Below are positions 6,927 to 16,450 of a stretch of DNA of 64,000 bases, one piece after another. Position 1 is the first letter of the stretch; every line of letters starts with the position of its first letter. The stretch lies in contig JAPLMX010000077.1 of NCBI GenBank assembly GCA_026386805.1, positions 1 to 64,000 of the forward strand, in the 5' to 3' direction. Made by a program: the position numbers and the translations under genes. Source of the stretch: Phycisphaerae bacterium. GTDB taxonomy: Bacteria > Planctomycetota > Phycisphaerae > Sedimentisphaerales > Anaerobacaceae. The notes under the pieces were generated by a model, which was not told the origin of the DNA, made no database searches, and was given only the letters and a program-made list of their open reading frames with translations.

Positions 6927-9900
6927 TTACTGGAGCATGTACTGGACCGCGTTGAGGAACATCTTGGCGCCATCGGCCGTCAGGTCATACTGACCCGCCG
7001 TTTCCGAGCTCTTACCGCCGTTCTCGCGAGCGCCGGTCAAGAACACCAGCCGATGACCGCCCAGCGTATCCGTTCCGGCTCCGCCGTCATGTACCACCTG
7101 GGCACCCGCCTGCCATTCGCCAATGACCATGGCGCCGGCAGGACCCGTGGCGGCTGAGGTGGCAGAAACCGTGGCCAGGACCGTCCCGCCGGCGACCGGC
7201 GGCTCGGTGACGATCGAGATGCCCGCCGCTTTAGTCCCGTCGGTGGGATACACGGCGAGCCCGGCAAAGGCATTGGTCGTGGTGCAGTCGGTCAGCGAGA
7301 TGCCCGCGAAGATCGGGTGGGTCGGGTCCATGGCCCGCAGCTTGATGTCCCCGGTGATGTCCGGGAGGGTGCTGCCGGTCATGAAGCCCAGGCGGGCCTT
7401 CCGCGTGAGATACCCATTCGTGAGGATCATGGGAGCGGTAACGCTGTTCCACAGCCCCGCGGCGGCATTCTGGAAGCTGGTACTGGCGCACGAACGACTG
7501 ACGATCACCAGATCCGCCGCATTGAGCATGGCCAGATTGGGATTGTTGTTCTGAACGTAGCGCACCACGTCGTAGCCATTGGCCTTCAGCAGATCGGTGT
7601 ACGGCTTATCGACCGCCTGAGTGAAACCAACACCCTTCGCACCGTTCGAGGGCGTGTCATCGGCTCCATGGAAGGAGACCCAGACAACCTTCGGCTTGCT
7701 CAGGGCGAGCAGCTCCACCTCGGCGATCTGCATGCTGTTGGCCGTTGCCGGATTGCGAATCGCCGGGAACATGACCTGATAGTACTTATAGGCCACGGCG
7801 TTGGCGAACGCGATCGGGGTCGTGCCCTTGGTTAAGCGCGGCCAGGCCGTCGCCCCGGCGAAATCGACGATATCGCCGCTGGCGATCAGCGTCCACGGTC
7901 CCGTGATGCTGTCGTTCGAGCCGGAAAGCTCGTACTTGACCGGATCACGATTGTCGCTATCGTTGGCCGTGGTGAACGTCAATCCCGTCACGACGGTCGG
8001 ACCGACCAACGGCTCGACCTGGAACCCGACGGGATCGGTCTTGCCGCTGAAGTGCAAGAACTTCGTGCTGGTCTTGTTGTCGATCACCAAGGCAGGGTAC
8101 TCCGCCGCCGGCCAGTTCCCGTTGTTGGGAACGCCGAGCACGTTGTCGCCCGGCTGGGTGACATCCGCTCCGCCCACAACGGCGATCGGCAGGACCACGC
8201 GGATGTTGCTGAAGGTGACGACGCCGCTGCCGTCCGGAGCCGGGTTCACCAGGTCGCCGGCGCCCAGGTACAACTTGGCGGCGTTCTTCAGATCGACGCC
8301 CGCGAACGCGCTGAGCGGGATCTTCCAGGTCCACGCCTGGGTGATCTGCGTAGCGGCCGGATCGGGGAAGGTGACGGAAGCGATCTTGCCGGCCTTGTCC
8401 TCGATCGTGGCATACAGCGGACTCGCACTGTTGGTCGCGTGGGTTCCGGCAATCGCCTTCACTTGCCACGGGCCGGTCGCGCCGGTCACGTCGACGTTGG
8501 AGAGCTCGGCTGTGGTGAGTGTGCCGGCGACATGGCTGGTCACCGCCATACCGATGTAGACGGTCCCGGTCATGACGAGGTCCTGTACCGAGGTGGACGT
8601 GCCCACGGTGATCTTGGTCCAGGTCTTGCCATCGGCGGAGGACTCGCCCGTGAAGGTGTTGCCCTTGCGGGTCAGGCGGACCCACTGTGGCAGTGCGGGG
8701 GTGCCGCTCGTCGTGTTGAACTGGGTCGTGTTCCCACCCGCGGCTGCGCGGTACTGGAACTCGAAGCCGTTGGAGCCACTGATGATGGTGTGCACGGACT
8801 TGACCACGGGATTGAGGCTCTCGCGGATCATCACGCCGGCCTTGACCCAGGCATTCGTGAGGGTCAGGCTGTCCACTCGGACCGTGATTGAGCCGTCGCC
8901 GGTGAGGGTCTGGTAGACGTAGCGGAACTCATCGGTCGTGTTGTAGATGTCCGCGCCGGCGGCGCGGATGGTGAAGGCATTGTTGCCCTTGTCCACGAAG
9001 TCCGCCACCAGGCCTTGGAACTGCATGAACAGATCGGTCACGCCATTCTTCGTCAGGTCAGCAGGCACGTCGAGGGCGACCTGGGACGTGTACGGCGCTT
9101 GCGTGTTATCGTAGCTCAGCGCGACTTGTCCGGCGTTGACGACGATCCAGTTGGCCGTCGTGAAGCTCCAGACCAGGCCGGCGATGGTCGAGCCATCGGC
9201 GCCCATGCCATCGACTCTCCAGTAATACGTCGTGTTCCACGTGAGAGGTGCGGCCGGCACATACTTGGCCTCCGCCGTCGGAGGCAGAGCGACCGACGCG
9301 TCGCCGGCGGTGACCTTGGCCTTATCGGTGCCGAAGTACATGGTGTTCACCAGGGACTTCGGGCCGGGCGTAAAGATCATCACGGCATTGTCGGCCACTT
9401 CCACGGCGTTGTTGCCCGGATTGGGCGAAATCGCCACTTGCGGGAGCTGCAAAGCACCCTGCGGAATGATCTCCTTGGCAATGCCCGGACCGGACCAACG
9501 CAGCCGCGCTGCGGCGCCGCCGGTGGCCTCATAGTATTCCATCACGAGCACATACGACTGCCCGGCAACGAGGTCCAGCTCGGCGCTGGCGTCTTCGGTC
9601 TCACCACGGTTGACCCAGCCGTTGGTGATCTGGGTGCCGTTGAGGAACAGCCGTGCCCCGTCGTCGGAGGCATCGTACAGCTTGTACTTGCCGCTGACCG
9701 GGACGTTCAACTGCGCCGTGAACCGCGCGGAGAAGTTGTTCGTGTTGATGGCCGGATCGGGGGAGTTTGTTCCCATCACGGTGCCATCGGGCCAACTGAA
9801 ATCGACGTTCGGAACAACCTTCACCACGGCAGGCTGGCCGCTGAGGTTGATGTTGTTGAAGTATTCGGCAATGGCGCCACCAGCCGGATCGATCGTGGAG

Positions 9901-11063
9901 AAGCTCCACACCGGACCGGCAGATACCTTGCCCGTGCTGTCCACTTCATCCACGCGCCAGTAATAGGTGGTCGCCGGTTGCAGCAGAGCCGAGGCGTCAA
10001 GCTTCGCCTCCGCCACAGTGGCGAGGAGTGCACCGGCATCGCCGGCGGCTATGGCGGCCTTGTCCGTGCCGCCGTACACCTTGTGCGAAACCGCGCCCTG
10101 TCCGGCCGTCCAACTGACCGTGAGGTTCGTCTTTCGCCACAGAGCGCCGTCAACCGGACTCGGGTTGTGGGCTTCGAGCGGCTGTGCCGTGAAGGACCAC
10201 ACGTCGCCCGTGATCTTGGCCCCAGCGGCATCGACTTCGTCCACGCGCCAATAATAGGTGGCGCCGGGCGTCAGGCCGGCGATGTAGAAGAACATAGCCG
10301 AAGTCGGGGAGACAGACGGCCACGGTCCCATGAATTCAGCGGCTCCCGGCGTCGGGTTCGTGCCGCAGTAGACTTCATTCGACACGGTCGTCACGCCCGG
10401 GGTCCAGGTGAACAACGGGTTGGTCACTTCGGTCTTGCCATTGGCGGGATCCGGCTTGGAGGCCTTGAACAGGGGCTCCGGATCGCGGATGATCGCTGTG
10501 CAGTACTGACCGGCAATGACCTTGATCGCGGTGCCGATGACCGGGCCGGTCCAGCCGACGTCGAGGTTGTCACCGCCGCCGCCCTCCTTCTCGAGGCCCA
10601 TGATGTAGTAATTCTGGCCTCCCTTGAGGGTGATGGCGGCCGACTTCTGGTTGGCTTTCTCGTTCGCATTCTGCCAGTCATTGGCACCGGCCCAGCCGGC
10701 CACGAACGCGATTTTCTTCGCGTTGGCGGGCGTGGCGTCGGTGCTCAGCCAGAGCTCGCCGGCGTCATCGGTGGCGATGTAGAAGGTGTAGTCGCCATCG
10801 GCCGGCGGGGTCAGCAGAGCCTGGGCTCGCATGCCATAGTTGTCCGCCCGGTTGACCGGGCTCTCGAAACTGTCCCGCCACTCGGAAGAGGTCGGTTTGT
10901 TGGGGTACAAGGCGTTGTTCGTCAGGTCGGTAATGGCGGTACCACCACCAATATTGTCCCAATACTCGAACAGGATCTTGCCCTTGCCCACTTGGGCGCC
11001 CGCGCTGCCGGCGATGGCGAGCATCAAGCCTACGGCAGTCAGGCAAATGAACTTCTTAGACAT
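6927..11063 (-). CDS. Large secreted multi-domain protein: PA14, Fn3-like, discoidin-like and C-terminal Rossmann/ThuA-like domain
   Basis: This is a 1378-residue exported protein. The signal peptide is at 1-23 (cleavage after 'AGSAGA'). A PA14 carbohydrate-binding-type domain covers about 27-165, with 'GDYTFYIATDDAGELWL'. Two Fn3-like modules with 'YYWRVDEVD' follow, then a second PA14 (about 380-520, 'SDDGARLFLNG') and a third Fn3-like module. Next come a concanavalin/DUF1349-like segment ('WVRLTRKGNTFTGESSADG') and a discoidin-like F5/8-type domain ('YELSGSNDSITGPWTLIASG'). The C-terminal 230 residues form an alpha/beta domain ('VVWVSFHGADDTPSNGAKG ...') resembling ThuA/class-I-amidotransferase folds. 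AAGGAGG lies 8 nt before the chosen ATG; the frame extends 52 codons upstream without support. It is probably a cell-surface glycan-binding protein. Confidence 0.85.
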   Translation of the reverse strand: MSKKFICLTAVGLMLAIAGSAGAQVGKGKILFEYWDNIGGGTAITDLTNNALYPNKPTSSEWRDSFESPVNRADNYGMRAQALLTPPADGDYTFYIATDDAGELWLSTDATPANAKKIAFVAGWAGANDWQNANEKANQKSAAITLKGGQNYYIMGLEKEGGGGDNLDVGWTGPVIGTAIKVIAGQYCTAIIRDPEPLFKASKPDPANGKTEVTNPLFTWTPGVTTVSNEVYCGTNPTPGAAEFMGPWPSVSPTSAMFFYIAGLTPGATYYWRVDEVDAAGAKITGDVWSFTAQPLEAHNPSPVDGALWRKTNLTVSWTAGQGAVSHKVYGGTDKAAIAAGDAGALLATVAEAKLDASALLQPATTYYWRVDEVDSTGKVSAGPVWSFSTIDPAGGAIAEYFNNINLSGQPAVVKVVPNVDFSWPDGTVMGTNSPDPAINTNNFSARFTAQLNVPVSGKYKLYDASDDGARLFLNGTQITNGWVNRGETEDASAELDLVAGQSYVLVMEYYEATGGAAARLRWSGPGIAKEIIPQGALQLPQVAISPNPGNNAVEVADNAVMIFTPGPKSLVNTMYFGTDKAKVTAGDASVALPPTAEAKYVPAAPLTWNTTYYWRVDGMGADGSTIAGLVWSFTTANWIVVNAGQVALSYDNTQAPYTSQVALDVPADLTKNGVTDLFMQFQGLVADFVDKGNNAFTIRAAGADIYNTTDEFRYVYQTLTGDGSITVRVDSLTLTNAWVKAGVMIRESLNPVVKSVHTIISGSNGFEFQYRAAAGGNTTQFNTTSGTPALPQWVRLTRKGNTFTGESSADGKTWTKITVGTSTSVQDLVMTGTVYIGMAVTSHVAGTLTTAELSNVDVTGATGPWQVKAIAGTHATNSASPLYATIEDKAGKIASVTFPDPAATQITQAWTWKIPLSAFAGVDLKNAAKLYLGAGDLVNPAPDGSGVVTFSNIRVVLPIAVVGGADVTQPGDNVLGVPNNGNWPAAEYPALVIDNKTSTKFLHFSGKTDPVGFQVEPLVGPTVVTGLTFTTANDSDNRDPVKYELSGSNDSITGPWTLIASGDIVDFAGATAWPRLTKGTTPIAFANAVAYKYYQVMFPAIRNPATANSMQIAEVELLALSKPKVVWVSFHGADDTPSNGAKGVGFTQAVDKPYTDLLKANGYDVVRYVQNNNPNLAMLNAADLVIVSRSCASTSFQNAAAGLWNSVTAPMILTNGYLTRKARLGFMTGSTLPDITGDIKLRAMDPTHPIFAGISLTDCTTTNAFAGLAVYPTDGTKAAGISIVTEPPVAGGTVLATVSATSAATGPAGAMVIGEWQAGAQVVHDGGAGTDTLGGHRLVFLTGARENGGKSSETAGQYDLTADGAKMFLNAVQYMLQ

Positions 11064-11096
11064 AAAAGTCCTCCTTACCAAAAAGACACCGCTCTT

Positions 11097-11132
11097 GGGG
11101 TCCCAAACGCCGGTAATCGCGTTTGAAACCCC
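11097..11132. repeat. GGGGTCCCAAACGC palindrome, copy 1
   Basis: Arms GGGGTCCCAAACGC (11097-11110) and GCGTTTGAAACCCC (11119-11132) with an 8 nt loop, ending 34 nt before the PA14 gene start. Other copies are at 14512, 17840, 26339 and 29495. Confidence 0.75.
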
Positions 11133-11517
11133 TCGCTTTTGGTTACACACCAATAAGCCGCCTCTCCGCTCCGGGCCCCACACACGCGTTACTACGTTAA
11201 GGACCCGCTTATGTATCATACAGACTCCCTTGCGATCAGATCCGCCTCCACCGTGTTAATCACAGCCTCATCCTACGGTGGAATTGTGCGAGTGACCTCC
11301 TTTCTTGAAAGAGAACAAGCGATCGTGAAAACCGGTGGAATGGATCTGATACGCAACAGGAACTGTGTGCTACTCCGTTCCCATGCCCACAACACGCTCA
11401 CCCACGCTCTCCGATGTTGCCTCCATCGTCTAACTAGGTATCGACCCGTGGGGTGATACAGGACCCGCGAGTCGTGCCGTTGCCTAAGCCGGTCTGGCCT
11501 GGAATCAACCATAGTAA

Positions 11518-11546
11518 GTTATACCCTGCTTAACCGATGGATGCAA
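11518..11546 (-). promoter_or_regulatory. Sigma70-type promoter, copy B
   Basis: On the minus strand the -35 is TTGCAT (complement 11541-11546), the spacer is 17 nt and the -10 is TATAAC (complement 11518-11523). The same arrangement and spacer sequence are conserved at the paralog. Confidence 0.65.
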
Positions 11547-11687
11547 CTCTATCTTGCCGATTTGCCGCACACTATCATTTTATCGTCACGGAAAGCCCCT
11601 AAGGATAATAGATTACCCCAGTTCTCGTTATGGAGTCCGATAACCAGCCCAAATACCCCCATTGACCAGGATTAGAGAATAGCAGGG

Positions 11688-11730
11688 AAATAAAAAAAGA
11701 GAGGGCTGCGAGCCAAGCCCGCAGCCCTCT
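11688..11730 (-). terminator. Rho-independent terminator of the 888 aa PA14 gene
   Basis: Same 11 bp stem (AGAGGGCTGCG at 11699-11709 with CGCAGCCCTCT at 11720-11730) and loop as at 6833-6863, followed on the minus strand by a T-rich run. It lies 80 bp after the stop codon of the paralog. Confidence 0.85.
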
Positions 11731-11811
11731 TCGCTTGTTCGGAGGTGATTCCACCGTGTGCTTCGGCTGGCGATCCGCGGGATTGACCCGGAGATCGCTA
11801 AGCCCGTCGCA

Positions 11812-14478
11812 CTACTGCGCGAGGGAGCCCAACAGCTCCACTTCGCTGATCTGCATGCTGTTCGCGGTCGCAGGATTGCGAACGAGCGGGAACATGACCT
11901 GATAATACTTATAAGCAACGCTGTTATGGAACTTGATGGGCGTTGTGCCCTTCGTGAGTCGCGGCCAAGCCGTCGCGTTCTCGAAGTCCACGATGTCGCC
12001 CGCAGCGATCAGCGTCCACGGTCCGTTGATGCTGACGTTCGAGCCGGACAACTGGTAGATGATCGGATCGCGGTTGTCGCTATCATTGGCCGTCGAGAAC
12101 GTCATTCCCGTCACGATGGACGGACCAGCCAGCGGCTCGACCTGGAACCCGACGGGATCGGTCTTGCCGTTGAAGTGCAGGAACTTCGTGCTGGTCTTGT
12201 TGTCGATCACCAAGGCAGGGTACTCGGCCGCCGGCCAGTTCCCGTTGGTGGGAACGCCGATGACGTTGTCGCCCGGTTGGGTGACATCCGTGCCGGGAGC
12301 GATGACGACCGGCTTGACGACTCGGATATCGTTGAACGTGACGACGCCGCTGCCGCCGCACACCGGGCTCAGCAGATTGCCGGCGCCCAGATACAGCTTC
12401 GCGACCTTCGTCAGGTCCACGCCCACGAGGGAGCTCAACGGGATCTTCCAGGTCCACGCCGAGGTCTTCTGCGTGGCGGCAGGATCGTTGAAGGTGGCCA
12501 CGGCGAAGTTGCCGTTAAGATCCTGAACCGCTGCAAAGAGCGGCTGCGGATCGTTGGTGGGCATACCGACATCGTCGTTCGCCACGAACCGGCCGGCAGG
12601 AATCGCGGCGCCGGTGGTGTTGACGCTGTCGATCGTGTAGGTTCTATTCGTGGCGGCGTCCACGTGGGAGGTCACGAACAGGCCGACATACACGGGGTCC
12701 GCCATCACGACGGTCCTGGTCGCGCCCAACTTCGTCCAGGTCTGGCCATCCGGGGAAATGGAGCCGGAGAAGTCGTTGCCCTTGCGCTCCAGCTTCACCC
12801 AGTACGGCGGATTGATCGGCGCAGCCGGCGTGGCGTTCGACGTAGCGTCGTTGGCGCCCATGTCCAGACCGGCGGTCGCGCGATTCTGGAAGCAAGCGCC
12901 GTTGCCGTTGGCGGAGCTGCCCGTCACGCCCACGTACGCACTCGCGGAGTTGCCCGCCAGACTCTGACGAACCATGACACCGCCTTTGGCCCAGCCGTTC
13001 GCGCCGGTGCCATTGCTGACGACCCGAGCGATGATGGTGCTGTCGCCCGTGAGGGTCTTGTACACATACTGGAACTGGTCGGAGGTGCCCCAGATATCCG
13101 TGCCGGCGCCCGTCACTTTGTACGTGCCGTTATCATAGACGACACCGGTGGTCGCACTCGGACCCGCCCGACCCGTGAACTTGACCAACAGGTCCGTGAG
13201 CCCGTACTGCAGCCAATTCGGATCGGTGGCCAATTCCACCTGGGAGGCATACGGCGGCGCATTGTTGCTATAGTTCAGATTGACCGCTGCCGTCGTCAGC
13301 AGCATGTAGGTGACGGTATTGAAGCTCCAAACCGGACCGGCACTCACTACGCCGGCGGGATCGACTTCATCGACACGCCAGTAGTACGTCACAAACGGAA
13401 GAAGCCCAGTGTACTTGTACACCATAGCGGCGCCCGAGGCCACCTTGACACTCGCGTCGCCCGCGGTGACCAAGGCCTTGTCCGCGCCAAAGTACACCAC
13501 GTGCGTCGCGGCGCCCTGGCCGGCCGTCCATGCCACCTGGCCGGAAAGCAGGATATCCGTCGCCCCATCGGCCGGGCTCGGGACGTGCGCCGTCATGGGC
13601 ATCACGGTGAAGTTCCAGATGTCCCCGACGGTCTTCACGCCGGCGGCATCGACTTCATCCACGCGCCAATAGACCTTGTCGCCGGGCGTCAGACCCATGA
13701 CGTGGAAATACATGGCCATGGGCCAGGGTCCCATGAACTCAGCGGGTCCTGGCGTCGGGTTGGTGCCGAAGTAGACCTCATGCGACACGGCCGTCACGCC
13801 CGCGGTCCAACTGACCAACGGGTTGGTCACGTCGGTCTTGCCAACGGCGGGATCCGGGTTCTTGGCCTTCATCAACCCCGGGAACAACGGCTCCGGATCG
13901 CGGATGATCGCCGTGCAATACTTGCCGGCAATGGCCGTGATCGTGTTGCCGATCACCGGCCCGGTCCAGCCGACGTCGAGGTTGTCACCGCCGCCGCCTT
14001 CCTTCTCGAGGCCCATGATGTAGTAATTCTGGGCGCCCTTGAGGGTGATGGGTGCGGACTTTTGGTTGTTTTTCTCGTTGGCATTCTGCCAGTCATCGGC
14101 GCCGGCCCAGCCCGCCACGAACGCAATCTTCTTCGCGTTGGCCGGCTTGTCGTCGGTGCTCAGCCAGAGCTCGCCGGCGTCATCGGTGGCGATATAGAAC
14201 GTGTAGTCGCCATCGGCCGGCGGGGTCAGCAGGGCCTGGGCTCGCATGCCAAAGTTGTCCGCCCGGTTGACCGGGCTCTCGAAGACCGTCCGCCATTCGG
14301 ACGACGTCGGTTTGTTGGGGTACAAGGCGTTGTTCGTCAGGTCGGTAATGGCGGTACCGCCGCCAATATTGTCCCAGTACTCGAACAGGATGTAGCCCTT
14401 GCCCACTTGGGCGCCCGCGCCGGCGGCGATGGCGAGCATCAAGCCTACGGCAGTCAGACAAATAAACTTCTTAGACAT
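11812..14478 (-). CDS. Secreted PA14/Fn3-like/discoidin-like protein (short paralog)
   Basis: This is an 888-residue exported paralog of the 6927-11063 product. The signal peptide is nearly identical (cleavage after 'AGAGA'), and the N-terminal PA14 domain and Fn3-like 'YWRVDEVD' modules are very close. It then has 'VAWTAGQGAATHVVYFG', a DUF1349-like segment ('WVKLERKGNDFSGSISPDG') and a discoidin-like domain ending at the C-terminus ('NSMQISEVELLG'). It lacks the second PA14 and the C-terminal Rossmann-like domain of its partner. The start is set by AAGGAGG 8 nt upstream. It is a likely tandem duplication, since leader, signal peptide and terminator are all shared. Its probable role is surface glycan or cell-wall binding; no catalytic motif is seen. 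Confidence 0.85.
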   Translation of the reverse strand: MSKKFICLTAVGLMLAIAAGAGAQVGKGYILFEYWDNIGGGTAITDLTNNALYPNKPTSSEWRTVFESPVNRADNFGMRAQALLTPPADGDYTFYIATDDAGELWLSTDDKPANAKKIAFVAGWAGADDWQNANEKNNQKSAPITLKGAQNYYIMGLEKEGGGGDNLDVGWTGPVIGNTITAIAGKYCTAIIRDPEPLFPGLMKAKNPDPAVGKTDVTNPLVSWTAGVTAVSHEVYFGTNPTPGPAEFMGPWPMAMYFHVMGLTPGDKVYWRVDEVDAAGVKTVGDIWNFTVMPMTAHVPSPADGATDILLSGQVAWTAGQGAATHVVYFGADKALVTAGDASVKVASGAAMVYKYTGLLPFVTYYWRVDEVDPAGVVSAGPVWSFNTVTYMLLTTAAVNLNYSNNAPPYASQVELATDPNWLQYGLTDLLVKFTGRAGPSATTGVVYDNGTYKVTGAGTDIWGTSDQFQYVYKTLTGDSTIIARVVSNGTGANGWAKGGVMVRQSLAGNSASAYVGVTGSSANGNGACFQNRATAGLDMGANDATSNATPAAPINPPYWVKLERKGNDFSGSISPDGQTWTKLGATRTVVMADPVYVGLFVTSHVDAATNRTYTIDSVNTTGAAIPAGRFVANDDVGMPTNDPQPLFAAVQDLNGNFAVATFNDPAATQKTSAWTWKIPLSSLVGVDLTKVAKLYLGAGNLLSPVCGGSGVVTFNDIRVVKPVVIAPGTDVTQPGDNVIGVPTNGNWPAAEYPALVIDNKTSTKFLHFNGKTDPVGFQVEPLAGPSIVTGMTFSTANDSDNRDPIIYQLSGSNVSINGPWTLIAAGDIVDFENATAWPRLTKGTTPIKFHNSVAYKYYQVMFPLVRNPATANSMQISEVELLGSLAQ

Positions 14479-14511
14479 AAAAGTCCTCCTTACCAAAAAG
14501 ACACCGCTCTT

Positions 14512-14546
14512 GGGGTCCCCAACGCCGGTAAGCGCGTTTGAAGTCC
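14512..14546. repeat. GGGGTCCCAAACGC palindrome, copy 2
   Basis: Arms GGGGTCCCCAACGC (14512-14525) and GCGTTTGAAGTCCC (14533-14546), ending 34 nt before the start of the 888 aa PA14 gene. Confidence 0.75.
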
Positions 14547-14942
14547 CTTGCTCTTGGTTACACACCAATAAGCCGCCTCTCCGCTCCGGGCCCCAGATAC
14601 GCGTTACTCGTTAAGGACCCGCTAGGTATCATACAGATTCCCTTGCGATCAGATCCGCCTCCACCGCGTCAACCAGAATGTTGCCCTGTGTCTTACGATA
14701 CGGTGGAATCGTGCAAGTGACCTCCTTTCTTGAAAGAGAACAAGCGATCGTGAAAACCGGTGGAATGGATCTGATACGCAACAGGAACTGTCTGCTACTC
14801 CGTTCCCTTGCCCACAAAACACTCACCCACGCTCTCCGATGTTGCCTCCATCGTCTAACCACGTATCGACCCGTGGTGTGATACAGAACCCGCGAGTCGT
14901 GCAATTGCCTAATCAGGTCGGGCCTGGAATCGACCATAGTAA

Positions 14943-14971
14943 TTTATACCCTGCTTAACCGATGGATGCAA
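14943..14971 (-). promoter_or_regulatory. Sigma70-type promoter, copy A
   Basis: On the minus strand the -35 is TTGCAT (complement 14966-14971), the spacer is 17 nt and the -10 is TATAAA (complement 14943-14948). Confidence 0.65.
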
Positions 14972-15105
14972 TTATATTTTACCGCTTTATCGCACATTCT
15001 TATTTTATCGTCATGGGAGGCCCCCAAGGATAATAGATTACCTGATTTCTCGCTTTGGCGTCCTGTAACCATCCCAGATAGCCCAATTGCCCGAGATTGG
15101 AGGAG

Positions 15106-15668
15106 GAATGACGAGAAAACCGGATGAGTCAGAAAAGCAGGTGGGAAGGGAAGCAGGTGGGAAGGGGGACACGAGAGAGGAAGGAAGCTCTCACGTTCTG
15201 CCCTTCGTTGCGGCCCCCTTGCACGGCCAAGGCGCAACATCTTGTTTTCTTGACAAGCTTTCTAAGGGGATATGCTATAAGTCTCTGGAAGTAAATGAGT
15301 TAGAGAATCCGCAGATTGCGCAGATTGTCGCAGATTCAAGAGGAAAGGGAGAAGGAGAGAGTGAAAGGGAAGGAGGGCTAACGCTGGCAGTTGTCTCTCC
15401 CATTTCCCTTTTGCCCTTTCTTTGAAAATCTGCGCCCATCGGCGAAATCTGCGGACAACTGGCTTTGGTTGCGGCCGGAGGCCGCGCCAAGCAGCCGGGT
15501 AGGACGCGACCTGGGGCACAAGAGGCCGTCTCAGGGCTTCAGCGTAGTCTACTTAGCCCGCCCAGACCAGCTCGTGACCTGTGATCTGCAGCGCCGGGGC
15601 GGTCTCGACCAGGGCCTCCCAAACGTCCACGGTATCCCGGCGGGACTCGAACGGCAGTATGCATGAAC
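15106..15668. other. Gene-free stretch with nested inverted repeat
   Basis: No gene is seen. The stretch holds a TTGACA at 15250-15255 without a clear -10, and a nested inverted repeat. The outer arms 15306-15336 (tandem CGCAGATT units) and 15426-15454 (AAATCTGCG units) enclose purine-rich GAAAGGGA tracts matched by TCCCTTT tracts. Confidence 0.6.
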
Positions 15669-15752
15669 GGAGCAGGAGGGATTCGAACCCCCGGTGCCTT
15701 TCGACACAACGGTTTTCAAGACCGTCGCCTTAAGCCACTCGGCCACTGCTCC
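15669..15752 (-). tRNA. tRNA-Ser (anticodon TGA)
   Basis: This 84 nt gene folds as a type II tRNA. The acceptor is GGAGCAG/CTGCTCC, the D-arm is GCCGAGTGGCTTAAGGC, the anticodon stem ACGGT/ACCGT carries loop CTTGAAA (anticodon TGA), the variable arm is long, and the T-arm has GGTTCGAATCC. The CCA end is not encoded. Confidence 0.95.
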
Positions 15753-15941
15753 AAGTGCTTGTGCATAAAGCACTTAAATATGTCTGTGAACCGGTGGGGC
15801 ATGTGCCGCGCACCGGTCCCGGAGCCCTGGATTTCCCGTGCCCATATCCCCGAGCTCCGGGTGGCATCGTCAAGCCCTGCGGGCTTGGCGATGGCTCTAC
15901 TATAAACGAGACGGGCCGGTGCTGCAATAAGGACCGCTCGG

Positions 15942-16450
15942 CTATTGATCCCCGATCCGATATAGTCTCGACAGCGTGCAGATCAGCAGGCTGCCGCCGG
16001 CGGCGGCCGGCGTGGCCAGGCACATCTCTTGCAGCTTGTTGCACCCGAGGACCTTGAACTCGGGACCCGCCTGGATCACGAAGGTGTCACCGTCTTCGCT
16101 GAGGCAGAAAACCTTGCCATTATTGGCCCATGGCGAGCAGGTGAACGCGCTGGCTCCGGCCGCGATCCGCACGCCGCTGTACACTTCCTTGCCCGTTTTT
16201 GCCTCAAAACAGCTCGAAATGCCCCGGTCGTACAGGACGTACACGTAACCCTGGTAGGCAATGACCAGCCCCGGCCGGGGATTTCGACGGTCCAGGCGAC
16301 ATGTTCGGTCGTGCTCCAGGCGTCCGGCAGGACCCCGTCCTCAACAACGCCGGCCTGCGAACCACGGAACTGCGGCCAATTGGCCCCAGCGAAGGCACTG
16401 AGACTCATGAACAAGACGGCAAACACAGCAACGCGGAGATTTCGACCCAT
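15942..16450 (-). pseudogene. PQQ-like beta-propeller protein with large internal deletion
   Basis: The 5' part (from ATG at complement 16448-16450) encodes a signal peptide and 'ANWPQFRGSQAGVV', the typical start of secreted PQQ-binding-like propeller proteins, as far as 'WTVEIPGRGWS'. The sequence then switches, in another frame, to 'GYVYVLYDRGISSCFEAKTGKE', normally the last propeller blades, and continues to a stop at 15942. The middle blades (usually several hundred bp) are missing and the junction near 16265 is out of frame. The expected full length is roughly 400 residues, so this is a deletion remnant. Confidence 0.7.

Larger units (their letters stand above)
11064..11687 (-). promoter_or_regulatory. 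Duplicated 5' region (copy B) with long leader of the 1378 aa PA14 gene
   Basis: About 600 bp is closely similar to 14479-15100 upstream of the paralog. It holds a promoter at 11518-11546, a leader of about 445 nt, the GGGGTCCCAAACGC inverted repeat (11097-11132), a TTGGTGTGTAACCAA hairpin and a CTTTC/GAAAG mini-hairpin next to an extra AAAGGAGG sequence (complement of about 11298). A 79-codon open frame (complement 11273-11512) is conserved between copies but has no ribosome binding site. Confidence 0.6.
14479..15105 (-). promoter_or_regulatory. Duplicated 5' region (copy A) with long leader of the 888 aa PA14 gene
   Basis: This is the counterpart of 11064-11687, with the same order of elements: promoter (14943-14971), about 455 nt leader, conserved central block around 14720-14800, and the GGGGTCCC palindrome close to the start codon. 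Similarity continues about 130 bp upstream of the promoter before fading. Confidence 0.6.

Noticed and set aside
9015..11126. 703-codon forward frame opposite the PA14 gene (and the 927-codon one at 11758-14541)
   Set aside because: Antisense shadows of the two PA14 paralogs; composition is that of a complementary strand and no motif is seen.
11273..11512. 79-codon frame in the PA14 leader as a leader-peptide gene
   Set aside because: It is conserved in both copies, but the whole region is duplicated; there is no ribosome binding site and the start codon lies only about 5 nt from the -10, so it is not called as a CDS.
15250..15281. Orphan promoter or sRNA start in the repeat region
   Set aside because: TTGACA is present, but the possible -10 boxes have poor sequence or a 20 nt spacer, and nothing downstream supports a transcript.
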